A DNA stretch of 37,839 nucleotides from Persephonella sp. (lineage in GTDB: Bacteria; Aquificota; Aquificia; Aquificales; Hydrogenothermaceae): positions 1 to 37,839 of the forward strand of contig JAUZSJ010000017.1 of the NCBI GenBank assembly GCA_030949555.1. Direction: 5' to 3'. How positions within the stretch are numbered: the stretch's first letter is position 1; every line of letters starts with the position of its first letter. Made by a program: the position numbers and the translations under genes. Shown one piece after another: positions 19,086 through 30,208 of the stretch. The notes beneath the pieces were generated by a model. That model made no database searches. It was not told where the DNA came from and saw nothing but the letters and a program-made list of their open reading frames with translations.

Positions 19086-21459
19086 CTATTCCCATCCTTT
19101 TTTAACAATCTCTTTAGACTTTTTGTATGGGTATTTCTTTACAAGCTCCTGTATAGACAGTTTCTGGTCTCCCTCTCTCATAAAATGAATCAAAACAACA
19201 GATGCCCAGTAATCTTTTTCATAATCTGTTCCTGTCAGCCGAACAGGAACACCGTATTCATTCACTGTATGGCAGGCTGCACATGTTACAGGTCCTGCAT
19301 ACTTTCCGTCCGGTGAAACTGGAGAGCCTGCTTATGTGTTGTAAGGTCTACAGTTCTTTCCTCTCCTTCGTATCTTACAGGATAAAGTCCGTGGGGAGAT
19401 TCATGACAGCTCTGACATGCTATTACTCCGTGGGCTTTTGAGTATCTGTAAAGAGAGTATTTCTTTGGCTGGTCTATAGGAAAGTATCTTCCTCCCTCGC
19501 TTTCAACAAAAGGAGCTATATGACAGTCTGCACAGTGGGGCTCAGAAGGGGAAAGCCACCAGTCTTTCCCTGCAGAGGCTTTATCATACCCTACAGGTTT
19601 TCCCTTTTCTGAGAACCAGGGTAAAAGTTCAAGGTTGCCGTCTTTGTCTTTGTGGGCTTTTACTAAAACAGCTGATTTGTGGTTTTTGTAGAAATCATAA
19701 ACAGGATTCTGGTTTTTGTTTATCTTTGGGTCTGCAAAGTAATCTCTGAATTTTCTCTCATCACCTCCAGCCACAACCTTTATAACCTCTGTTATGCTTT
19801 TGTTCCTCAGTGTTTTACCTTTCTGCGTAACAGGGTCTTCCAGATTGTCATATCTGTACAGTTCCTGAGAGAGAAAATTGTGGCAGTTTGTACAGGTAAG
19901 ACCTCTTATTTGGTCTATTCTGTTTCCTTTTTCATCTGTTTTGCTTACGTTATCTAAAAACCATTTTCCTATCTCATTCAGGAAAAATGGTGGCTTAACA
20001 TAAGGGTTAGAGTGGGCATCCCTTCTAAGATAACATCCACCTCCAGCTATTCTCTGGTCTGATTCTGAAAATCTTGGATTGCCTTCCTCATCTATTATCT
20101 GGAAAGGGTTTGTTGCAAAATCGTTCATCTCTTCAGACTGCCAGTGTGTTGGATGACATGCCTGACAGTTCTGTGTTCTTCCTGCTCCATCTGGCATTGG
20201 GACTGCAACTGCATGTTTACGGTGAATTGCTTCAGTAAGAGGTGTGGCTTTTTTCAGCTTGTATCCAGATGCTGTTGGTCTCGGTGATTGCAGGTTTCCT
20301 GAGATATTGTCTCCATGGCAGTCTGCACAGTAAACAGGTCCTACAGAGCCCAGTCTATTTGTTGGAGCTTTGGGATTGTACTCTCTCAGGAAATCTGTTT
20401 TGTGATTTCTGTCGTGGAGTTCTAATATGTTAATAGAAGCCTGAGCCTGTCTAATCATAAATTCAGACATGTCAGGATAGTTTTCTTTCCAGTATCTGTA
20501 CTCTAAATCAAACAGTTTCAATCCTTTGTTTCTTGATAGTTTTGCTGCTATTCCTTCTCCTGAATGACAGGTATAACAGTTAGGGATATCAACGGGATTA
20601 GTCCCAAAAAATGACACGATTTTGCCATTCTGTGTTATAGGTCTGCCGTCATCTCTATAAAGCTCAACAACAGAAACCTGATAGGGCTGAAAATCTTTGT
20701 TTGTTATTGTCCTTATAGTTCCTTTCCTCCTGCTGTCGTTAAATGCAGTAAGGGGCAGTCCCAGAGCATCCCACACGTAAGATGCAGTTAGGATAAGGGG
20801 AACATTCTTAACTGCAGGTATCATAGAATCTGTAAAAACAATGTTTCCTCCCTTTCTCCCTGCAAAATCCATAAATCCACCGGAAAGAGGTTTTCCACTG
20901 GGACCAGCATCAACAGGTATCTGAATTTCCCTTCCTATCCTCAACCTGTCTTTCTCAGACCATTTTTCAGGTATGGTTCCTTCTAAATCTTTGTATATAA
21001 ACAGATGTGTCCATACATAATTTGCCAGATTATCTCCTGGGTCGTTCATATCTCCGTCCTGGTTAACATCTTTTCCTATCTGCCAGTATCTCATCTTGTT
21101 GCCTTCACTGTAGCTGTTGTCCTTCACATAGTAGTACAGCTTTATTTTGTCATCTGGTGTTAGCATCTGGGGAAGTTTACCTTCTGTTCCACATCTGAAT
21201 GCCTGTGCCTGAATACTGTTGTATGGAGGAATAACACAGCAGTACGTCATATCAAATCCAACACAGTGCATACCAAGTTCGTAGTTTATAAATATGCTGT
21301 AACTGTTTTTTGGGTTGTATCCTTTTATTGTTTTCCCTTTGATTTCCAGGATTGTAGGAGAAAGTTGGTCAAATCCAAAAGGTGGTTTTTTGTTGTAATC
21401 TCCATAGGTAGAAGAACATCAATCCTGAAATTGCTAGTAGTCAGGATAACCTTTCTCAT
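19086..21459 (-). CDS. Large multihaem c-type cytochrome (7 CXXCH) with Cys-containing N-terminal domain; frameshifts at both ends
   Basis: CYTCH, CADCH, CQACH, CTNCH, CADCH, CQSCH, and CAACH in the frame-corrected C-terminus (AGPVTCAACHTVNEYGVPVRL...IVKKGWE*). Frame-corrected N-terminal DQLSPTILEIKGKTIKGYNPKNSYSIFINYELGMHCVGFDMTYCCVIPPYNSIQAQ. Confidence 0.85.
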
Positions 21460-21543
21460 CTTACCTCCAATTATACAAAATATATTTAGATATATTTCTA
21501 TTATAACAGGTGGAATAAAAATTTTTGTGTATTAGATTTATAA

Positions 21544-21957
21544 TTGTTTAAAAAATACGGAGGGATTGCTGTGAGGAAAATTTTGCCTGTAATTTTGCTC
21601 TTATTTTATATATCCTATGGACAGGAAGTTAAAGTTTTAGACATGCAGTTTGCTGTGGCTATTCAGAACAGAGAGCCTGTTGGAGTATCTGACAGATATC
21701 CCCCTGATATTGGGAAGATTTACTGTTGGACAAAAATCCAGACAGAAAAAGTTCCCACAAAAATATACCATGTGTGGATGTATAAAGGGGAAGAAATGGC
21801 AAGGGTTGAGCTTGACATAACGTATCACACCTTCAGGACATGGAGCTCAAAAAACATACTTCCCTACTGGAAAGGGGTGTGGACTGTAATTGTTGAGGAT
21901 GAGAGTGGGAACAAAGTTGCAGAGAAATCTTTTGAGATAACAGATAGCTGGCAGTGA
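21544..21957 (+). CDS. DUF2914 domain protein, exported
   Basis: Signal peptide; AVAIQNREPVGVSDRYPPDIGKIYCWTKIQTEKVPTKIYHVWMYKGEEMARVELDI..TFRTWSSKNILPYWKGVWTVIVEDESGN. Confidence 0.75.
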   Translation: MFKKYGGIAVRKILPVILLLFYISYGQEVKVLDMQFAVAIQNREPVGVSDRYPPDIGKIYCWTKIQTEKVPTKIYHVWMYKGEEMARVELDITYHTFRTWSSKNILPYWKGVWTVIVEDESGNKVAEKSFEITDSWQ

Positions 21958-21958
21958 T

Positions 21959-24274
21959 ATGGGTATTAAAAATATATCTCCAGAAGATATTAAAATTCAG
22001 TTTAGTGTTGATACACCAACATACAGGGTGAAACCTCAGCCTGTATTTTTTGGACAGGAAAGGGTTGAAAATGCTTTCAACATAGTCCTGAAAACGGAGA
22101 AGGAAGGATACAACCTTTATGTGACAGGGCCTGAAGGAATAGAAAAGATAACATAACAAAACTAAAACTTAATGAGGTCCCAAGGGAAAAAAAGACCCCT
22201 GAAGACATTTTTTTCCACACGAATTTTGAGGAGCCTCGAAAACCAAGGTTTGTTTCTGTTCCAGCTGGAACTGGAAGGAAACTTTCAAGGGATATAAACA
22301 GAATGATAGAAAATCTGAAAGAAACTGTTGTCCGTCAGTTTGAAAGCAAAGAGTTCGAGGATGAAAGGATAAGAATTGTAAAAAAAATAGAAGAAGAGAA
22401 AAGTCACATCCTTAATCAGTTAAAAAAGATGCAGAGAGATATGGTCTTGCAACAGTAATAACTCCTGCAGGTATTCAGTTTTTACCAATTGTTCAGGGAA
22501 AGGCAAGTCCTGAGTTTCTAAGAGTACCAGAGATAAAGGCTGAGTTTGAAAAAAAGTGGAGATATTTGATGAGAAATTCAGAGACTACATGAGGCAGATA
22601 AGGGATTGATTATCAGTTGTTTGAAAGTTTCAGAGAACTGAAAGAGAAAGTTTCAAAGTATGTTATTGAAAATGCCTTTTATAAAGTGGAAGAAAAATAC
22701 AAACACCTCAAGCAGGTTGTTAGATTTATTGAGTATCTAAAACAGCACATGGCAGAGAGAATAGACCTGTTTATAAAGGTGGAAAATGCTTGAGGTAGAC
22801 TTCCTCCCTCCAGAAAGCTGTAGAGAGGGAGATAGATATATTCAGAATAAATGTCGTTGTTGACAACTCTCGTCAGGAAGGAGCCCCTGTCATATACGAA
22901 CAGCTTCCTGCATTCAAGACACTTTTTGGATACATGTCCTACAGGGCAGAGATGGGTGTTCTTTATGCTGACCATATGAGTATTGTTGCAGGGAGTCTTT
23001 TCAAGGCAAGGGGGGGATACATAATATTCAAAATCATGGATATACTGAAGAATCCTCTTCTGTGGGAAAATCTGAAGAGAGTAATAATACACAAAAGATG
23101 ATAGTATCTGTCTAACTATCCTGTAGAGGAAATCTTTACTTTCCATGTGGGGATATATCCTGAGCCTGTTCCCTTCAATATAACTGTTTCCTTGTTGGTA
23201 ATTCCCTTATGTATCAGCTCCTGTCTATGTTTGACACAGACTTTAACAGGCTGTTCAAAGTGAAGGCAGAGTTTAACCCTGTTGTTGAGCTGAATGGAAA
23301 TGTGATAAAAAGATTTCCCTATTCTGGTGAAAATATATCATAACTCAGGAAAAGCTGAAGGATGTTGAAACTGATGGTCTGTCAGAGCTTCTGAAATAGC
23401 TGTTGAGCTTTCAGGGAGCAGGAAAAGATAAATACTGTTTTTCTCACATAACAGACATACTCAGGGAAGCAGATGCAGTCTCTAAAGAAAAATTTATAAC
23501 AGGAAAGACAGTGAGGAAAGTGATAAAAGACAGGAGATTTCGTCTCAGTCAGATAGAGAAAAACTCCGCAGAATGTTTGCTGAAGGAAAGTTGATTGTTG
23601 AGATTGAAGGTAAAAAAACTGCACAGGTCAACGGCCTTTCTGTTATTGAGCTGGGAGACTTTTCTTTTGGTAAGCCAGGCTGGATAACAGCTGCTTCTTA
23701 CATAGGAGAGAAGGGAATAGTAAACATAGAAAGGGAGGTTGAACTGAGCGGACCTATACACAGTAAAGGTGTGATGATACTTTCAGGATACGTGGGACAC
23801 AAATACGGGAAAGATACTCCCCTTGCCCTTTCCTCCAGTATAGCCTTTGAGCAGTCTTATGGAGAAGTGGAGGGGGACAGTGCATCGGCAGCAGAGCTTA
23901 TTGCTGTTCTTTCCAGTATATTGGAAATTCCTGTGAGATAGGACATTGCTATAACAGGTTCAATAGACCAGCTTGGGAATATCCAGCCTGTTGGAGGGAT
24001 AAAGGAGAAGATTGAAGGCTTTTACAAGGTGTGTGAAATCCTTGGGCTGACAGGCAGTCAGGGGTTATTATCCCTTCACGGAATTTTGACAATCTGATAC
24101 TGGAAGATGAGATTATTGAAGCTGTGGTGAAAAGGGAAGTTTCACATATACACCATTGACCACATTGATGATGCTATAAAATCGATGACAGAGATTGAAT
24201 CTTTAGAGTTCCACAGGCAGGTAAAAGAAAGGCTTGCTGAGTATTACAGACAGGCTGTAAAGGGTAAAAAATAA
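21959..24274 (+). CDS. Lon-family (LonB / YcbZ-like) ATP-dependent protease, heavily interrupted
   Basis: N-terminal QPVFFGQERVENAFNIVLKTEKEGYNLYVTGPEGI; C-terminal S16 protease domain EVEGDSASAAELIAVLSSI...TGSIDQLGNIQPVGGIKEKIEGFYKVC (Ser/Lys dyad). Spread over many short ORFs in all frames. Confidence 0.82.
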
Positions 24275-25390
24275 CTACCCTTCAGCCTCCTCCTGACCTG
24301 ACGGCACTCCTTCCACAAGTTCTCTCATAAGGTCCTTAACATGAACAAGTCTTTTTATCCTGTATCCGTTGGAACCGCTGAAAAACAGTCCGGTCTCCCT
24401 TCTCCCTAAGTATGCGTCTCCAAGCCTGTCTGCTATGCAGAAGCCCACTTTTTTTGCCTCTTCACCGTGATTGCAGGGAACAACGCAGTTAGATACACAT
24501 TTTACCTCTGGAGCTTTTCCCTCTTCAATATCCTTAATAAGCTGTGTGACTATTCCTCTTGCAGGATAACCAACAGGGGATTTTAGAAGGATTATATCTT
24601 CTTTTTTTGCGTTTATTATAACCTTCTTAAACTCATCAGATGCATCACACTCATATGTTCCAACAAACCTTGTTCCCATCTGAACACCGGCAGCTCCCAG
24701 ACTGAGGTAAAACTCAATATCTTTTTATCCCATATGCCTCCCTGCTGCAATAACAGGAAAGTCTCCCCATCTGTCCTTTCTTTATAACCTCCGGGACTAA
24801 ATTTTCAAGCTGAAATTCAGGCTTGAAGCAGTCCTCGTACGGTATACCCTGATGACCTCCAGACTTTGGTCCTTCAACAACAACAGCGTCTGGAAGTCTG
24901 TTATATTTTTTCTTCCAGTGTTTGCATATTACCCGTAATGCCCTTGCAGAGGATACAATAGGAACCAGTGCTACACATCCTCTTCAGGAGCATATTTCGG
25001 CAGTGTCAGGGGAAGACCTGCCCCGACTATTATGATGTTTGCTCCTGCTTCTACGGAATCTCTAACAACTCTGCCAAAATCTGTTATAGCATACAGAATG
25101 TTTACTCCTATTACAGCCTTTTCCCCTCCAGCTATCTCTTTAGCATCTCTTATGATTCTCTGAAGAGCTTCTCTGCTGTGTATGTATGTGCTTCCGATAG
25201 GTCTTCCATCTTTCAGCTTTACATAGTTTGGATGCCTGTATCCTGTTCCCACAGAAGAAACAACTCCCAGTCCACCATGTTTGCTTACTGTTCCTGCAAG
25301 GTTTTCCCAGGATATTCCAACCCCCATTCCTCCCTGCACTATAGGATACTGTATCTCATATTTTCCAATTTTAAGTGGTGGTAGTGACAT
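24275..25390 (-). CDS. Nitronate monooxygenase / 2-nitropropane dioxygenase-like (FabK-like) flavoprotein, frameshifts
   Basis: YPIVQGGMGVGISWENLAGTVSKHGGLGVVSSVGTGY; DAVVVEGPKSGGHQG; PVIAAGGIWDKKDIEFYLSLGAAGVQMGTRFV. Confidence 0.85.
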
Positions 25391-25393
25391 GTT

Positions 25394-25813
25394 TTACTCC
25401 TTTATCTCAGGCAAAATTTTTTTTGCTTTCATTATCTTTTCTAAAGAACTGCACAGCTCAGGCTCTCCTGCTCTGAATGCTAAAAGGTCGATAGTAACAG
25501 AACCATCTTTATTTATATAACCCTTTCCTATAAATTCAGCTACAAATGTTCCTGACCTTCTTTTGTGCTCATATGCTAAAGCTCCAATCACACCAATCTC
25601 TTTTTTTTCGTTTTCCCTATATACAATATCCATACCAAGAACATTTTTGACGGCAAAATTTTTCAGGACGTAATCCTCAATTCCCTCTCTGACTCTGTCT
25701 ATATAGGACTGGGTAGAAAAAATGGACTTGACTTTCCTGTCTGAACTTTCTAATTTACTCTCTTTTATTTCCTTTTTCCGGCCTGAACCGGGAAATCTGA
25801 TGATTTTTCCCAT
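25394..25813 (-). CDS. Hypothetical protein
   Basis: MGKIIRFPGSGRKKEIKESK... internal Met start preferred; ends 3 nt before the start of the flavoprotein gene. Confidence 0.5.
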   Translation of the reverse strand: MGKIIRFPGSGRKKEIKESKLESSDRKVKSIFSTQSYIDRVREGIEDYVLKNFAVKNVLGMDIVYRENEKKEIGVIGALAYEHKRRSGTFVAEFIGKGYINKDGSVTIDLLAFRAGEPELCSSLEKIMKAKKILPEIKE

Positions 25814-25906
25814 TAAAAACCTCATATTAATATTTAATAAAATAAACTCCAATTTATTATACAATCAAACTGATATAATTATAAAAAAATATAAATAGGA
25901 AAAAAG

Positions 25907-27618
25907 ATGATAACAGGTCTTACTGGAAGAAGATGGATAGTTTTAGAGGAAAAAAATAGAGCACCAGAATTTCTGATTAAAAAGTATGGTTTTGTCCTTG
26001 CCCAGCTGATTTACAACAGGAAAGAGCTGTTTAATGGAAATTTTGATGAAGACAGTATATACCCATTCTCTCCACAGGCTGTTAGACCCCCAGCTGTTTA
26101 TAAATCTTGAAAATGTTTCATACAGGATTGCACGGCTCATAAAAGAAGGTAAAAGAATAGCCATTTACGGAGATTATGATGCAGACGGTATAACAAGTAC
26201 AGCACTTTTAGTAAATTTTCTCAGGGATATAGGAGTAAGGGTAAAATACTATATTCCAAGTAGATTTTTTGAAGGCTACGGGTTAAACAAAAATGCCATA
26301 AAAAAAATAAGTGAGGTTGCAGACGCTTTAATTGTTGTTGATAGTGGAACAAATGCCCATTCTGAACTTCTTTTTGCAAAACAGCTTGGTATTGAGGTTT
26401 TTGTTTTAGACCATCACGAACCTGTAAATTCAGAATGGAAAACAGATGGGATTCATATACTAAATCCGAAACTTTACACAGATATTAATCCCTTTTTTAA
26501 ACATCTTGCATCTGTTGGGATATCCTTTTATATACTGATAATGCTCAGAAGGATTCTCAATTTAGAGATAAAACTGAAACCATACTTAGATATTGTTGCA
26601 ATTGGAACTGTGGCAGATGTTGTTCCCCTTTCTCTTATCAACAGGATATTTGTAAAAAAAGGAATAGAAGAGATAAACAAGAAAAGAAGACCGGGAATAA
26701 AGGCATTGCTTGAGCATATATCAACCAGCTCTGTATCTTCCTTTGAGATAGGATTTAATATAGCACCTCGACTCAATGCTGCAGGCAGATTAGATGATGC
26801 TAAAAAGGCTGTAAAGTTGCTTATAACACAGGATGAGAGAGTAGGAAGAGTTATATCCTCAGAGCTTGAGTTTCTGAATAAAAAGAGACAGAAACTGACA
26901 GAGCTACGCATTTAAAGAGTCTGAGAAAAAACTGAAGAAAGAGAGGGGATTTTGACAGTATGGTTGTTGCAGACGAGAGGTGGCATCCAGGAATTGTGGG
27001 TATTGTTGCAGGGAGACTTGTAGAGAAGTACAAGGTGCCATCTGTTGTCCTTTCTTTAAAAAATGGTAAAGCTGTAGGTTCAGCAAGGAGTATTCCATCA
27101 GTAAATATATACGAGATTATGGAAAAGCATTCCTATCTTTTTGAAAAGTTTGGGGGACACTCTCTTGCAGCAGGACTAACCATAAAAAAGGAGAATATAC
27201 CTAAATTCAGAGAACTGTTATCATACACCCTGAGAAATATGTCAGGAAGGGAAACAGTTTCGTATATAGAGATAGACATGGAGGTACCTCTGTCTTACTG
27301 GACTTCTGAGAAGGTAAACCAGCTTAAAATACTGGAACCCTTTGGTGAGGGAAATCCATACCCCAAATTTATTGCAAAAATCTGAGAATATCTGACTTTA
27401 TGACAGTAGGACCAACAAATCAGCATCTTAAGTTCTGGCTTCAGGATGAAAATAAAAATGCATTTCCAGCCCTGTGGTGGAACTACGGAGATAAATTAAA
27501 AAAGTTGTCAGTGGGAATGAATATAGACATAGTTTACACACCAAAAGTTTCAAACTGGAATGGAAAAACAACAGTAGATTTTATAATCGGTGATATAAGT
27601 ATTTCAGATATGAGATAA
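25907..27618 (+). CDS. recJ: Single-stranded-DNA-specific exonuclease RecJ, several frameshifts
   Basis: RIAIYGDYDADGITSTALLV, EVFVLDHHEPV (DHH), GFNIAPRLNAAGRLDDA, VADERWHPGIVGIVAGRLVEKY, KFGGHSLAAGLTI. Confidence 0.92.
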
Positions 27619-27697
27619 ATCATTACATTTCAAATTGAGAACCGTTATCATTTGTACTAAATTTAAATTAATCAACGAAAAACAGGAGGTTAGAAAA

Positions 27698-28301
27698 ATG
27701 TCAGAAATTGTTTTGGTAGGACAGGAAGTTCCTGATTTTGAGATGGAAACCTACGAGCCTGAAACAGGTAAGTTTGGAACTTTTTCGCTGAAAAAAGCTA
27801 AAGAGGAAGGAAAGTGGACAATCCTTTTCTTCTATCCAGCAGACTTTACATTTGTATGCCCAACAGAGCTGGCAGATTTAGCTGAAATTTATCCCCAGCT
27901 TAAAGAGCTTGGAGCTGAGGTTGTATCAGTATCAACAGACACAAAATTTGTCCATCTTGCATGGCACAGAGATGAAAAGCTCCTTGAGAATGTAAAATAT
28001 CCAATGGGAGCAGACCCAACAGGAGCTGTTTCAAGGATGTTTGGTGTTTATGATGAAAACACAGGTCTTGCCCTCAGGGGAACATTTATTATATCTCCAG
28101 AGGGTAAAACTTGTAGGTTCAGAGGTTAACTTCTACAATGTTGGAAGAAATGCTGACGAACTTCTCAGAAAAATGAAAGCCAATGCATATCTTATCGGTC
28201 ATCCAGAGGAAGCATGTCCGGCAAAATGGGAACCTGGTAAGAAAACACTCAAGCCTTCTGAAGAGCTTGTTGGACATGTTTACGAGGCACTGAACGAATA
28301 A
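27698..28301 (+). CDS. Typical 2-Cys peroxiredoxin (AhpC/Prx), one frameshift near 28110
   Basis: FFYPADFTFVCPTELADLAE (peroxidatic Cys), EEACPAKWEPGKKTL (resolving Cys); SD AGGAGGT. Confidence 0.93.
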
Positions 28302-28308
28302 ATTCCCT

Positions 28309-28328
28309 GCCCCCTCAGGGGGCATTTT
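28309..28328 (+). terminator. Rho-independent terminator after the peroxiredoxin gene
   Basis: Stem GCCCCC-TCA-GGGGGC followed by ATTTTA, 8 nt after the stop codon. Confidence 0.7.
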
Positions 28329-28343
28329 AAAGGAAACAGTAGT

Positions 28344-28670
28344 TTGAGTTATTTCAGGTTAAAAAGGGAATATCCGACACAGTTAGAGATAACTGTAACC
28401 TCCAAACAGCTTATATCTATGTTTCCTATTGAGATTCAGGAACACCCATTTATGGGAATAATCAGCCGTGTATGGAGAACATCTGACAACATACATTCAG
28501 TGGAAACTATTCCTCCAGAGCATATCACAGACCTCTCAGGGGAAAGAAAGTATCTCAGAGTAAAAGACCGGTACATGTCTCAGCTACTGTCAGCACTTGA
28601 AAAATTTGATATTGTCTTATTTTATGAGGGCAGAGAGGATATTTATCAGGTCGAGAAAATAGCAGATTGA
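28344..28670 (+). CDS. Hypothetical protein
   Basis: 108 aa ORF between the terminator and rpsU. Confidence 0.5.
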   Translation: MSYFRLKREYPTQLEITVTSKQLISMFPIEIQEHPFMGIISRVWRTSDNIHSVETIPPEHITDLSGERKYLRVKDRYMSQLLSALEKFDIVLFYEGREDIYQVEKIAD

Positions 28671-28735
28671 CTTTAAAACCTCTGCTGTTTTATTCTATAA
28701 GTCTAAAAATTTAAATAAAGGAGGATTGATGTTAG

Positions 28736-28936
28736 ATGGCAGTAGTGAAAATTCAGGAAGGGGAAAGTTTTGAGAAGGCTTTGAAAAGATTCAAAAAGAT
28801 ATGTGAAAAGGAAGGTATAATCACAGAAATGAAGAGAAGGGAGTTTTACGAGAAGCCTTCTGTCAAAAGAAAGAGAAAACAGAGAGCAGCAAGAAAAAGA
28901 CTGATAAAGGCTCTGAAGAAAAAAGGTCTCCTGTAA
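28736..28936 (+). CDS. rpsU: 30S ribosomal protein S21
   Basis: [55 protein letters not shown]. Confidence 0.95.
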   Translation: MAVVKIQEGESFEKALKRFKKICEKEGIITEMKRREFYEKPSVKRKRKQRAARKRLIKALKKKGLL

Positions 28937-28946
28937 GGAGAATAAG

Positions 28947-29393
28947 ATGTCTCAGCTTTTAAAAAAGCTTCAGGAAGAGATGAAAACCGCTATGAAAAGC
29001 GGTGATAGAGATAGATTATCTGTTATCCGTATGCTTATATCTGAAATAAAAAAAGTCCAGATAGATAAGAAAAGAGAGCTTACAGATGAAGAGATAATGC
29101 AGGTTCTCCAGAGATATGCAAAACAGAGAAAAGAGTCTATAAAACAGTACAGGGAAGCAGGAAGAGAAGACCTCGCTCAGAAAGAAGAGAACGAGCTTCA
29201 GATTGTTCAGGAATTTTTGCCCCAGCCCTTATCAGAGGAGGAGATAGAGAAAATCGTTGAAGAGGTTATACAGCAAACAGGAGCTTCCTCTATGAAGGAG
29301 ATGGGAAAGGTTATGAAAGCAGTTATGGAAAGGGTAAAGGGAAGGGCTGAAGGTAGCACCGTAAGCAGTATAGTGAAGAAAAAACTGTCCTGA
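28947..29393 (+). CDS. yqeY: GatB/YqeY domain-containing protein
   Basis: DRLSVIRMLISEIKKVQIDKKRELTDEEIMQVLQRYAKQRKESIKQYREAGREDLAQKEENELQIVQEFLPQPLSEEEI; follows rpsU. Confidence 0.92.
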   Translation: MSQLLKKLQEEMKTAMKSGDRDRLSVIRMLISEIKKVQIDKKRELTDEEIMQVLQRYAKQRKESIKQYREAGREDLAQKEENELQIVQEFLPQPLSEEEIEKIVEEVIQQTGASSMKEMGKVMKAVMERVKGRAEGSTVSSIVKKKLS

Positions 29394-29395
29394 AG

Positions 29396-29824
29396 ATGAT
29401 AGATGTTATCTTTGGTGTCCTTTTACTCTACCTTGTTCTTGTTGGTGCTTACAGGGGTTTTATTGAGCTTTTTGTCAAATCTTCAGGGATAGGAATTGGC
29501 ATTTTTCTTTCCCTTAAATTTTCACAGCCGTTTTCCCATTTTCTCTCCCATTACTTTAAAGGTTCTCCAATGGTCATTCAGTTCTTTTCCTTTTCCCTTA
29601 TCCTTGTTACAGCGCTCAGTGTTTCTTTTGTTGTTTACCATTTTTTGAGAAAGATTTTTCTGAAGAGAAAGAGATTTTCATTCTGGGATAAAGTTCTTGG
29701 TGCATCTGGTGGGTTTCTGGTATTCCTGATTATTATATCTGTTATTGCCCACTATTCAGAAAAAAACAGACTCCTTTATGACCTGACGTCTTCTTCAAAA
29801 TTTGTAAACCTTATGAGAAGATAA
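29396..29824 (+). CDS. CvpA-family membrane protein
   Basis: MIDVIFGVLLLYLVLVGAYRGFIELFVKSSGIGIGIFLSLKFSQPFSHFLS with multiple TM segments. Confidence 0.75.
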   Translation: MIDVIFGVLLLYLVLVGAYRGFIELFVKSSGIGIGIFLSLKFSQPFSHFLSHYFKGSPMVIQFFSFSLILVTALSVSFVVYHFLRKIFLKRKRFSFWDKVLGASGGFLVFLIIISVIAHYSEKNRLLYDLTSSSKFVNLMRR

Positions 29825-29856
29825 AAAGAGCAGTACTGTCTTTTATTCTGTATATT

Positions 29857-30208
29857 GTGCTTCTGTCTGGTTTGGTGTCTGTTATTGCTGGATATTACTT
29901 TCTTCACATGGAAGAGACGGAGCTGTACACGGATATACTGAAGGATTTTGAGAAGTATGAAATACAGACTTATACAGGCAGAAAAATTTTTACCGGAAAT
30001 CTGTCCTTCACCAAAATAGACGGAACTGTTTTTCTGAAATTTGACAGTAAAAAAATTCCTGTATATCAGATAAAATCTGTAAACGGCATTGATATAAATG
30101 CTGCTGTAATAAATAAAGAGATCAATAAATGCCACGGCTGGTATATGGCTTACAGCCTTTGGAGGATTTCTTGTAATTATCTCTATAGTTCTGAAGGACT
30201 ATTTTTAA
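29857..30208 (+). CDS. Small membrane protein of unknown function, frameshifted; boundary with the preceding gene uncertain
   Basis: Two hydrophobic segments (IVLLSGLVSVIAGYYFL; frame-corrected AGIWLTAFGGFLVIISIVLKDYF*) flanking a soluble region. Confidence 0.5.

Noticed and set aside
22679-23146. 155-aa minus-strand ORF with Cys residues
   Set aside because: Antisense to the interrupted Lon-like gene; the + strand translation gives recognisable protease sequence across this interval.
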